This document shows positions 44,516 through 51,834 of a stretch of 64,000 nt of DNA, piece by piece. Made by a program: the position numbers and the translations under genes. Position 1 is the first letter of the stretch; every line of letters begins with the position of its first letter. The notes under the pieces are model-generated. The model was given only the letters and a program-made list of their open reading frames with translations. It had not been told where the DNA came from and did not search any database. Source of the DNA: UBA9620 sp965220695 (GTDB taxonomy: Bacteria; Acidobacteriota; Vicinamibacteria; Vicinamibacterales; UBA8438); contig OZ244838.1 of the NCBI GenBank assembly GCA_965220695.1, forward strand, positions 3,162,001 through 3,226,000. Direction: 5' to 3'.

Positions 44516-44632
44516 CCTGGATAATTCGTGGAGGATCCGTTGTCGGCCCCGACCTCCTTGAACATCCCAATCTCCTCAAATGCGTGTCCAAAATAGCCGG
44601 GCACTTCAGGCGAGTGGACTTGGTGCCGGAGG

Positions 44633-44895
44633 CTATGGCTCGACACGCTCCAACCGCATGGTCCTCAGCGGCCCATAGCGCCAGATCAGGTCACCGTCTC
44701 TGAGCTCCCGCTCTACGGTGATCGGCATACCTTCCGGGCGCAAGATGTGCACGCCATTCTCGAACGCGGCGGCTACGGAAATCGGTCGCCCGCCGGTACT
44801 CGGTTCACCGGTGTCGTTGACACCGTGCTCGAGGGTGCCGTGCGCTCGCATGTCATGCACCACGCCGCCGACGGTCACCACCAGCCGATTGCCAC
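44633..44895 (-). pseudogene. C-terminal remnant of an unidentified gene, cut by an IS21-type fragment
   Basis: An open frame on the minus strand, ending at 44633, gives an 80-90 residue tail with a natural look (ENGVHILRPEGMPITVERELRDGDLIWRYGP). Reading upstream it runs without a credible start into sequence that, on the other strand, encodes the end of an IstB-like ATPase. The original gene therefore appears to have lost its 5' part. The family is not recognised. Confidence 0.5.
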
Positions 44896-45070
44896 GCTGC
44901 TCACCTCGAATCGACCGATCGAGGACTGGGGAAAGCTGCTCGGCGACACCGCCGCCGTCACCGCGCTACTCGACCGCCTGCTCCATCACGCGCACGTGCT
45001 GAAGTGCGGACCGCGCAGCTGGCGCACCAAGGTCCAGACAGACTTGCGAACACAGGATGCCGTGAAGTAA
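44890..45070 (+). pseudogene. 3' fragment of an IS21-family istB gene
   Basis: The last 55 or so codons before the TAA at 45068 read TLLTSNRPIEDWGKLLGDTAAVTALLDRLLHHAHVLK, the conserved C-terminal segment of IstB helper ATPases. The Walker-containing N-terminal part is absent, so this is a dead fragment. The following 90 bp contain TGGCCGG and TGTCCACTAA repeats typical of the terminal region of IS21-type elements. Confidence 0.75.
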
Positions 45071-45189
45071 AACTCAACTCCCGTCTCGGGACGCCGGAAA
45101 TGGCCGGGTTTGCGGTGTCCACTAACCCAAGTTTACCGAGTTGACCGGCCATTTTGCCGATTTTGGCTATATTTCGGGATTGCCATGTC

Positions 45190-47200
45190 TGTAAGTTGTT
45201 GATTCTAAAGGATCGGGTTTTGACGGTACGCGATGTAGTGCCATAATCGTATAGAATGGGTTGACTCCGGCCGCCGCGCCCGCTATCGTGGGCAGCGTGT
45301 TCATTCGGCGCACACAAACCCGGCGGACCCAGGACGGAAAACCCTACTTCTCCCATCGCCTGGTGCACTCCGAGCGCGTCGGAAACTCCGTCCGGCAGCG
45401 CACCCTGCTCAATCTCGGGCGCCACTTCGACATCCCCCAGGCCCAATGGCCGCCGTTGTGCGCTCGCATCGACGACATCTTGACCGGCCAGGCGCCCCTG
45501 CTCGCCGATGGCCCGCCCGCCGTCGAGCACGAGGCGCAGCGCATCGCCGCGCAATTGCTCGCTCGCGGCGCACCGCGGGACGGGACGGCCGCCGGACCGA
45601 CAGACGTGCAACGGGTCGATGTCGACTCGCTGCGTCTGCTCCGTCCCCGCAGCGTCGGGGTCGAGCAACTCGGCCTGTGGGCGCTGGAGCAATTGGGCCT
45701 GCCGGCCCTGCTCGCCGACCTCGGCGTCAACGGCGCCCTGCGCGCGGCGGCGGCCGGCGTCATTGTCGGGCGCCTCGCCCAACCCGCCTCGGAGCGTGCC
45801 ACGCACCGCTGGCTGCAAGCGCGCAGCGGCCTCGGGGAGTTGCTCGGCGTCGACTTCGAAACCGTCGGTGCGATGCAGCTCTACCGCGCCTCGGACGCGC
45901 TGGTGAAGCATCGCGAGGCGATCGAGGCGCATCTGTTCGACCGCGCGATGGGGCTCTTCGACCGCCAGCCGACGGTGACCCTCTACGACCTGACGAACAC
46001 CTACTTCGAGGGCGAGGCGAGCGAGCAGCCCCAGGCAAAACGCGGGCACTCGAAGGAGAAGCGCAGCGACTGTCCGCTGCTGACCCTGGGCCTGATGCTC
46101 GACGCCAGCGGCTTCGTGCGCCGCTCCAAGGTCTTCGCCGGCAACGTCAGGGAACAGCGCACGCTGGCCGACATGCTCGAGGCGCTGGAGGCGCCACCCG
46201 GCGCCCTCGTGGTCATGGACCGCGGCGTTGCCACCGAGGCCTGCGTGCAGTGGTTGCGTGAGCACGACTACCGCTATCTGGTCGTCAGCCGCGAACCGCA
46301 CCGTCAGTTCGACGCCGAGGCCGCCGTCTCGCTCCAAACCCAGTCCAACCAGACCGTGCACCTGCACAAGGTGGTCTCGACCGACCCCGACGAGGTGCGC
46401 CTGTACTGCTACTCCGAGGCGCGGGCCGAGAAGGAACGAGGCATCGTCGAGCGTTTCGCCACCCGCTTCGAGACCGCCCTGACCCAGCTCCACGAGGGGC
46501 TGGCGCGCCCCCGCACCCACAAACGGCTCGACCAAGTGTGGCAGCGCATCGGGCGATTGAAGACGAAGCATTCCCGCGTCGCCGCCCACTACCAGATCGG
46601 GGTCACCGCCGACGAGACCGGCACAAAGGCCGTCGCCGTCACCTGGACCCGCCGTCCCCGGGACGGCTCGATGGCCACCCATCCGGGGGTCTACTGCCTG
46701 CGCAGCAGCGAGACCGACTGGGACGAAGACGCCCTGTGGCGCACCTACACCACCCTCACCGACGTGGAAGCCGTCTTCCGCTCGCTCAAGGCCGAACTCG
46801 GCCTGCGCCCCATCTACCACCACAAGCCGCGGCGGGCCGACGGCCACCTGTTCATCACCGTCATCGCCTACCAACTCGTACAGGTCATCCGCACCCGACT
46901 GCGCGGGCACGGCAACCCCGCCAGTTGGACCACGTTGCGCCGCATCCTCGACGGCCAGCAGCGCGTCACCGCCACCTTCCGGCGCCCCGACGGGCGCACG
47001 CTGCACGTGCGCACAGCCACGCAACCCGAACCCGAGCAGCGGGACATCTACGACGCGCTCGGCGTCGACCCGCACCCCGGGGGCGTCCGCAAAACGCTCA
47101 TCTGACCAACCCAGCTCACCGGTTCGCGCAGGTTTGTAGTGCCACTCGAGTATTCCTGTCGGCGTAAGCTACCTATTTGCAATAGTTTATGTTTTTGACC
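45190..47200 (+). mobile_element. IS1634-type insertion sequence (ends approximate)
   Basis: A complete DDE transposase gene fills most of this block. The exact inverted ends were not resolved. Similar stretches beginning GTAAGTTGTTGATTCTAAAG (45191) and GTAAGCTACCTATTTGCAAT (47165), each followed by GTTTTTGAC or GTTTTGAC, occur on both sides but in the same orientation. The element sits inside an older IS21-type remnant. Confidence 0.6.
45297..47105 (+). CDS. IS1634-family DDE transposase
   Basis: The 602-residue protein from a GTG at 45297 (MFIRRTQTRRTQDGKPYFS; a TTG at 45261 is also possible) has the IS4-superfamily layout. The first catalytic Asp is in TLYDLTNTYFEG, the second in ALVVMDRGVATE and the Glu in VEAVFRSLKAELGLRPIYHHK, the IS1634-type Y-x2-R-K-like segment. 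The frame is uninterrupted, so the enzyme may be active. A large antisense open frame covers it and is not coding. Confidence 0.9.
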   Translation: MFIRRTQTRRTQDGKPYFSHRLVHSERVGNSVRQRTLLNLGRHFDIPQAQWPPLCARIDDILTGQAPLLADGPPAVEHEAQRIAAQLLARGAPRDGTAAGPTDVQRVDVDSLRLLRPRSVGVEQLGLWALEQLGLPALLADLGVNGALRAAAAGVIVGRLAQPASERATHRWLQARSGLGELLGVDFETVGAMQLYRASDALVKHREAIEAHLFDRAMGLFDRQPTVTLYDLTNTYFEGEASEQPQAKRGHSKEKRSDCPLLTLGLMLDASGFVRRSKVFAGNVREQRTLADMLEALEAPPGALVVMDRGVATEACVQWLREHDYRYLVVSREPHRQFDAEAAVSLQTQSNQTVHLHKVVSTDPDEVRLYCYSEARAEKERGIVERFATRFETALTQLHEGLARPRTHKRLDQVWQRIGRLKTKHSRVAAHYQIGVTADETGTKAVAVTWTRRPRDGSMATHPGVYCLRSSETDWDEDALWRTYTTLTDVEAVFRSLKAELGLRPIYHHKPRRADGHLFITVIAYQLVQVIRTRLRGHGNPASWTTLRRILDGQQRVTATFRRPDGRTLHVRTATQPEPEQRDIYDALGVDPHPGGVRKTLI

Positions 47201-47227
47201 GTAGAGTCGAGGGGAGGCGCGTAGCCG

Positions 47228-48065
47228 GTAGGGGGTCGGTGGCTCGTCCGGCGCTTTCGCACCGGGCCTCAGTCCGATACCCATAGGCACGTTTCCTCCC
47301 CCCGCTCTCCGAACCCGGCGTGCCGATTTCCGGCACCGGGCTCTCCAGTGGAATCATGCGGCTCGCGCACGGGCTTCCCGGTCACGGCGAGCTGTCGGGT
47401 GTCGCGAGCCGTGGCACCCGGCTCGCACCCTTGCGCCCACCGGTCGGTGCGTCGTCAGGCCTGTTGACGCCCTGACGACGGCGACCACTCAGGGTCGTCC
47501 CCTTCGCTTGTGCATGTGACGACGTCCGGCATTGCTGCTCATCTCCGGGGTACTAGGCGTCAGCCACTCCCGAGAGCCTGCTCCCTTTCGCCATCCCTTC
47601 CACCTGAAGCTCCTTCCCTCTGCCGGCATTACCCGGCATCCTCGGTAGTACGAGCTTCTCCGCCACCCTGGCCGGCCCGACCTGGCCCTCACGGGTCGTC
47701 GGTTGGCGTGTGCCACGCCACCGGCAGGGCTTCCCGCGTTGCGTCCACTCCCCCCTTCCATGCATGCCGCCGCCAATACCCCGGCGGAGCGGGCCGGTGC
47801 GCCCGTCGCTCGCTTCCCGGCTCGTAGCAGCCTTCCCCGTTTTACCGGCGGGTCGGCTTCCGCATTGCCCGTTTCGAGGCCTGCACAGCGTTCAAGACCT
47901 TGCGGCCTGCATGGTCGCTGAGCCGCCCGAGGCGGCCCTTTGTCATCGGAGTGCTTCAGACGGATGTCGTTACCTCCACCATCCGCTCCGACTGCTACCG
48001 GCTGGAGCGACAGTTGCCGGACGGGATTCGCACCCGCTGAGGAATGGCGCCTTTCGCGGCGCACG
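47228..48065 (-). ncRNA. ORF-less group II intron
   Basis: Reading the minus strand, the intron starts at 48065 with GTGCGCCGCGAAAGGCGCC, a group II 5' end with a small hairpin. It continues through typical domain I text (GGTGCGAATCCCGTCCGGCA, GACATCCGTCTGAAGCACTC, GCAAGGTCTTGAACGCTGTG). Domain V is intact at 47309-47343: GAGCCCGGTGCCGG, an AAAT loop, then CGGCACGCCGGGTTCGG with the AGC triad and a 2-base bulge. A domain VI-like hairpin follows, and the 3' end is near 47228 (CTAC). At about 840 bp, no reverse-transcriptase gene is present. Confidence 0.8.
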
Positions 48066-48175
48066 GTAAACTTGGGCTAATGGCCGGATTTGACCCGTCC
48101 GCCGAGGCCGGATTCGGTGTTCACGATCCCCGGATTCGGCGTTCAACTTCCCCGAAATACGCAGCAACGGAAGTT
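48066..48175 (-). other. IS21-like terminal tail, right side of the mobile block
   Basis: The sequence repeats TGGCCGGATT, GGCCGGATTCGGTGTTCACG and CCGGATTCGGCGTTC-type units, as in the multi-repeat ends of IS21-family elements. GGTAAACTTGGGCTAATGG (48066-48084) is an inverted match to 45119-45137 on the left side of the block. Confidence 0.55.
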
Positions 48176-48245
48176 CGCCGCGTCGGGAGTGAAGTCAGCT
48201 CGACCCGCAGGGCCGGAACGTAACACTGGACAGCCGCCGGATATC

Positions 48246-48264
48246 TGAATGACAGTATCATTCA
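48246..48264 (+). promoter_or_regulatory. Operator-like inverted repeat of the DinJ/YafQ module
   Basis: TGAATGA and TCATTCA form a perfect 7-bp inverted repeat around CAGTA, 18 bp before the antitoxin ATG. RelB/DinJ antitoxins bind such repeats to repress their own promoter. Confidence 0.65.
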
Positions 48265-48281
48265 TCAAGGGAGACTACGCC

Positions 48282-48545
48282 ATGCCTCCAAAACAACTCG
48301 TCCAGGCCCGCATCGACGGGTCCGTGAAGGAAGAAGCGGCCACGGTACTGGCCGCCATGGGCCTGACCGTCTCCGACGCGGTGCGGTTGCTGCTGACCAG
48401 GGTGGCGCGGGAGAAGGCCCTGCCCTTCGCGCCCCTGGTCCCCAACGCCGTCACCATCGAGGCGATGAAGGAAGCCCGCCAGGGCAACCTCCCGCAGTTC
48501 GCCAGCGTCGAGGACCTGCTCGACGACCTGCATGCGGACGATTGA
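48282..48545 (+). CDS. dinJ: RelB/DinJ-family antitoxin
   Basis: The 87-residue protein starts at 48282 after AAGGGAG. Its N-terminal ribbon-helix-helix reads QLVQARIDGSVKEEAATVLAAMGLTVSDAVRLLLTRVAREKALPF, the DinJ/RelB signature. The C-terminal tail (SVEDLLDDLHADD) is acidic and should bind the toxin. An ATG at 48249 lies inside the operator repeat and is unlikely to be used. The gene overlaps the toxin gene by 14 bp. Confidence 0.92.
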   Translation: MPPKQLVQARIDGSVKEEAATVLAAMGLTVSDAVRLLLTRVAREKALPFAPLVPNAVTIEAMKEARQGNLPQFASVEDLLDDLHADD

Positions 48546-48813
48546 GCGCACCGGCCAGTTCCAGCGCGACTACAAGCGGGAGTCCCGGGGCCGGCAGCGG
48601 GCGCACCTCGATGCCGGCTTGGCGCGCATCATCGAGACCCTGACCAACGACCAGCCGCTCGAAGCTCGGCACCACGACCATGCGCTAAGCGACGAGTGGT
48701 CCGATCACCGCGACTGCCACGTCAAGCCGGACCTGGTGCTGATCTACCAGAAGGCCGGCGCCGACGCCCTGCGCCTGGTGCGCCTCGGATCACATACAGA
48801 ACTCGGTTTATAG
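48532..48813 (+). CDS. yafQ: YafQ-family mRNA interferase toxin
   Basis: The 93-residue toxin has YafQ features: RTGQFQRDYKRESRG at the N terminus, then LEARHHDHALSDEWSDHRDCHVKPDLVLIYQ with the catalytic His and Asp residues, and the C-terminal LVRLGSHTELGL. YafQ is a ribosome-dependent endoribonuclease paired with DinJ, which is encoded just before it. The order (antitoxin first), overlap and operator all fit a functional dinJ-yafQ module, located directly beside the mobile-element block. Confidence 0.92.
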   Translation: MRTIERTGQFQRDYKRESRGRQRAHLDAGLARIIETLTNDQPLEARHHDHALSDEWSDHRDCHVKPDLVLIYQKAGADALRLVRLGSHTELGL

Positions 48814-48884
48814 CGCTGCCACTCTGCCTCGTCCTTGTCCAGGATTCAAGTCGAGAGTCGATCGGCGCGGCGTCGCCGGCCGGA

Positions 48885-50213
48885 TCAACCGCGCCGTCCC
48901 CTGGCGCCGAACTCTTCGTCTTTCAGACGGAACCCGTCGGCCAGGTCCGGGTCATCCTCGATCCCCATTACCCGCCGGGCGATGTACTCGCCGAGCACCG
49001 GCCCGAACTTGAACGCTTCGGCCGACCCGCCGCCCAGCAGCCAGACGTTCTCGAAGTCGGGATGGTGGTCGACGATGAAGTTCCCGTCGACACTGCTCTC
49101 ATAGTGGCAGGCCCGCGTCTCGTTGATGGCGGCGCCGACCAGATCGGGAAAATGCCGTTCGAGAATCTGGCGGGGGCGCTCGTGCGCCTCGGGGGGAATC
49201 CAGCGATCACTCGTGTCCGGGTCATTCCCGGGCCGGCCGCCGGTACGGACCCTGAAACCGCGATGGTCCGGCGGCAGCGCCGGCCAGCCGGTACACCCGG
49301 GCACGCCGTAGCTGGGCATGTGGGGAAACGAAAAACGCGTGTCGCCCGGCGGCACCGCGAAGTAGAACACGTGTCCCATGGAGATCCGGATACGGTTTCC
49401 CATGAGGTCCGGGAACACCTTCGGGAACCACGGGCCGCAGGCGAAGATCGTGATGGCGGCGCCCAGCGCCTCGCCGCCATCGATGGCGACCTCGTCGAGC
49501 CGTGAGCCGCTGCGCCGGCCGACCGACGCCCGGCCGATCCGTATGACGCCGCCCTCCTCCTCGAACACCCGCGCCACCGACTCGATGGCGCGCCGCGCCC
49601 GCACCACCCCGGCAGCCGGCTCGTAGAGCGCGACACCGAGGTCGTCAAAACGGATCCAGGGCCAGCGGTAGGCCACCTCATCCGCGGTCAACGACTCGTA
49701 GGCGCTCCCGAGCGCGTCCCATTGCGCCTGAGTGTTCTCGATATAGTTGCTGGTCGCTTCACGCAGAATCAGGTCGCCGGTGTTGAAGAACAGGCGCGGG
49801 AGCAGACGGTCGCGCCCCATGTCGTCCCACTCGGTCCACTTCCGGATGGCATCGGTCGCCCAGCGGGTCCAGAGCCGACCGTGCGGCCGGTCGCCGTACG
49901 AGGTGCGTACGCCGCGCGTTTCGCCGCCCGACGTCTGGCGGGAGTTGCCGGCGCCGTAGGCATCGACCACCGTGACGCGGGCGCCGAGACGTTGCAGATT
50001 GAGGGCGGTCCACATTCCGAACGTACCGGCCCCGACAACGACGACATCCGGCGACCGGCGCGTTTGCACAACGGCCGAACGACCATCCGCCGCCGCGGTG
50101 GTCGTTTGGTCGCTCCGGCGGACTTCGCGCGCCGTCGCCCCGCGCACCCCGGTCCCAAGCGCGATCCCCGCCGCCGCGGTGGTCGTGATGAATCGTCGTC
50201 GATCAATGGGCAT
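48885..50213 (-). CDS. Tat-exported FAD-dependent oxidoreductase (DAO family)
   Basis: The 442-residue protein starts with a Tat-like signal MPIDRRRFITTTAAAGIALGTG. The FAD-binding loop is VVVVGAGTFGMWTALNLQRLGA (about residue 58). Other family segments are TSGGETRGVRTSYG, RACHYESSVDGNFIVDHHPD and LLGGGSAEAFKFGP, as in sarcosine oxidase and N-methyltryptophan oxidase-like proteins. It likely oxidises an amine or amino acid in the periplasm. The DNA encoding the first 17 residues is repeated upstream of the start codon as two further 67-bp copies. Confidence 0.88.
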   Translation of the reverse strand: MPIDRRRFITTTAAAGIALGTGVRGATAREVRRSDQTTTAAADGRSAVVQTRRSPDVVVVGAGTFGMWTALNLQRLGARVTVVDAYGAGNSRQTSGGETRGVRTSYGDRPHGRLWTRWATDAIRKWTEWDDMGRDRLLPRLFFNTGDLILREATSNYIENTQAQWDALGSAYESLTADEVAYRWPWIRFDDLGVALYEPAAGVVRARRAIESVARVFEEEGGVIRIGRASVGRRSGSRLDEVAIDGGEALGAAITIFACGPWFPKVFPDLMGNRIRISMGHVFYFAVPPGDTRFSFPHMPSYGVPGCTGWPALPPDHRGFRVRTGGRPGNDPDTSDRWIPPEAHERPRQILERHFPDLVGAAINETRACHYESSVDGNFIVDHHPDFENVWLLGGGSAEAFKFGPVLGEYIARRVMGIEDDPDLADGFRLKDEEFGARGRRG

Positions 50214-50349
50214 GATGGCTCCGGCGGACTACGCCCGCCGCCGCCGTGGTCGTGATGAACCGACGGCGGTCAATGGGCATGATTGCTCCGGCGGACTACG
50301 CCCGCCGCCGCGGTGGTTGTGATGAACCGACGGCGGTCAATGGTCATGA
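50213..50349. repeat. 67-bp tandem duplication of the flavoprotein gene's 5' end
   Basis: Upstream of the start codon at 50213 lie two extra copies of the 67-bp start region (starts at about 50280 and 50347-50349 on the minus strand). Each encodes MPIDRRRFITTTAAAG or MTIDRRRFITTTAAAG, then leaves the frame because 67 is not a multiple of three. A third, diverged echo (REVRRSDQTTTAAADG) is found inside the gene near residues 30-45. Confidence 0.8.
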
Positions 50350-50454
50350 TTGCTCCTGCGCATGAAGGGAACATGGCTGCGAAGGCCCGCACCGGCAGTC
50401 ATCGGTGACCTCCTCCGCCGGAGCACGCCGCCGCACGACCGCTCGCAGCCCGTG

Positions 50455-51000
50455 CTAGAAAAAGAGCAGCACGTCCTCTTCCACCTCACCGATCTCGACG
50501 TGCGTGCCGGACATGCCGGTCACGCGAAACTGGTAGAGACCGCGCGGCGCCGGTCCGCCCAGGCGGGCGCCGTCGGCGGTGGCGAACGTGCTGTTGTGAC
50601 AAGGACAGAGGTAGACGGATTGCCGCACCTCCCCGATCTCCTCGAGGACGATCGGGTCCAGGTCGGCCGGGTCAGCCACGAAATCGACCTCGCACTGCTC
50701 GTGTGGACAGACCCGGCAGACCGCCTTGAACCGTTCGGCCGCATCGGCGCCGTCCGACACACGCGTCACCATCCCGTTGACGCGGACCGGCTCGCCCGCG
50801 TTCGCCGCGCTCGGCGGCGCCACGCCCTGTGCGATGAAACGCCTGACGCGTCCCGGCGCCGGCAACGCCGCGAGCGGCACGCGCACGGGCCGGGTGAGCG
50901 GCAGGTAGCGCAGGCGGCGGCGCCCCTGCGCGAGCAACGCGCGTCCGGCGCCCAGCACCGCCAGCGTGGCGAGGAACGCGCGGCGACCGATTCCGGTCAT
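50455..51000 (-). CDS. Rieske [2Fe-2S] protein with Tat-type signal
   Basis: The 181-residue protein starts MTGIGRRAFLATLAVLGAGRALLA, a Tat-like signal suited to export of a folded iron-sulfur protein. The Rieske cluster ligands are in CPHEQC (C-x-H) and YLCPCHNSTF (C-x-x-H), about 45 residues apart. The start overlaps the stop of the tandem cytochrome gene by ATGA, so the two are translationally coupled. It probably passes electrons between quinol and the heme protein. No cytochrome b subunit is seen nearby. Confidence 0.9.
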   Translation of the reverse strand: MTGIGRRAFLATLAVLGAGRALLAQGRRRLRYLPLTRPVRVPLAALPAPGRVRRFIAQGVAPPSAANAGEPVRVNGMVTRVSDGADAAERFKAVCRVCPHEQCEVDFVADPADLDPIVLEEIGEVRQSVYLCPCHNSTFATADGARLGGPAPRGLYQFRVTGMSGTHVEIGEVEEDVLLFF

Positions 51001-51815
51001 TCTCCAGCGTTCCTGCCGGTCTCCCCCCGCACCCAGCGGGCCAGCACCTGCCATTCCGGCGCGTCCTGCGAGGTCCAGTGCTTGCCGCCCGCGTGCCAGT
51101 GGCTGCCCCCGGCCTCCTCGACCAGCGGATTGACCAGCAGCGGGCTCTCGAGCGGCGCACCCGGCACCACCAGCCGCTGGATCCGTTCGAAGTTGCGCAG
51201 CGACTGTTCCTCGTCGTACGACTCGCTGCCGGGAGTGAGCGGCTCGAGATACGCGTTGCCGCCGCCACGGGAATGACAGACGAGGCAGCGCGCGTTGCCC
51301 GGTCGCTTGGCGAGCAGGATCGGCTCGACCTGCGCGCGGTAGAACTCGAAATCGAGGGCCGGCGTGGTCGTGTTCACCCAGCGGGCCAGCACCTGCCATT
51401 CCGGGTCGCTCTGCGACGTCCAGTGCTTGCCGCCCGCGTGCCAGTGGCTGCCCCCGGCCTCCTCGACCAGCGGGTTCATGAGCAGGATGCTCTCGGTCGG
51501 CGTGCCGGGCGTCACCAGCCGCAACACCCGATCGAAGTTGCGCAGCGACTGCTCCTCGTCATACGCGTCGCTGCCGGGTGACAGCGGTTCGAGAAACGTG
51601 TTGCCGCCGCCGCGCGAGTGGCACACGACACATCGGGCGTTGCCGGTCCGACGGGCGAGCAGGATCGGCTCGACCGTGTCACGGTACAGGTCGAAGTCGA
51701 GTGCCAGGGAGACGTTGCCGCCCGTTGGTTGCGCCACGGCGGGGGGAGCGCCGGCCCAGACCAGGGTCTGGACGACCAGCGCCGCCAGCATCAATCGCCA
51801 AATCGTCCGCGCCAT
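50997..51815 (-). CDS. Secreted c-type cytochrome with two tandem 115-residue repeats
   Basis: From the start at 51815 (AGGAGAAGGG upstream) the 272-residue protein has a signal peptide (about 1-28) and two nearly identical units, each with an N-terminal LDFxxYRxxVEPILLA, a heme-type CVVCH or CLVCH motif followed by SRGGGN, and the closing HWHAGGKHWTSQ and EWQVLARWV. The units are 345 bp apart and retain high DNA identity, a sign of recent duplication. It is upstream of, and coupled to, the Rieske gene, forming a likely periplasmic redox pair. Confidence 0.88.
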   Translation of the reverse strand: MARTIWRLMLAALVVQTLVWAGAPPAVAQPTGGNVSLALDFDLYRDTVEPILLARRTGNARCVVCHSRGGGNTFLEPLSPGSDAYDEEQSLRNFDRVLRLVTPGTPTESILLMNPLVEEAGGSHWHAGGKHWTSQSDPEWQVLARWVNTTTPALDFEFYRAQVEPILLAKRPGNARCLVCHSRGGGNAYLEPLTPGSESYDEEQSLRNFERIQRLVVPGAPLESPLLVNPLVEEAGGSHWHAGGKHWTSQDAPEWQVLARWVRGETGRNAGE

Positions 51816-51834
51816 CCACCCTTCTCCTCTACGG

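Noticed and set aside
44747..45070. 107-codon complete plus-strand gene
   Set aside because: Only the C-terminal half matches IstB. The N-terminal half is antisense to another gene remnant, so it is a chance fusion and not a whole gene.
44958..47075. 705-codon open frame antisense to the transposase
   Set aside because: The plus-strand frame has the full DDE motif set. The antisense product is a mirror of it, and the frame begins and ends in IS flanking DNA.
47489..48064. 191-codon minus-strand open frame in the intron region
   Set aside because: The sequence is structural RNA of a group II intron (5' end and domain I-III text). The translated product has no reverse-transcriptase motif.
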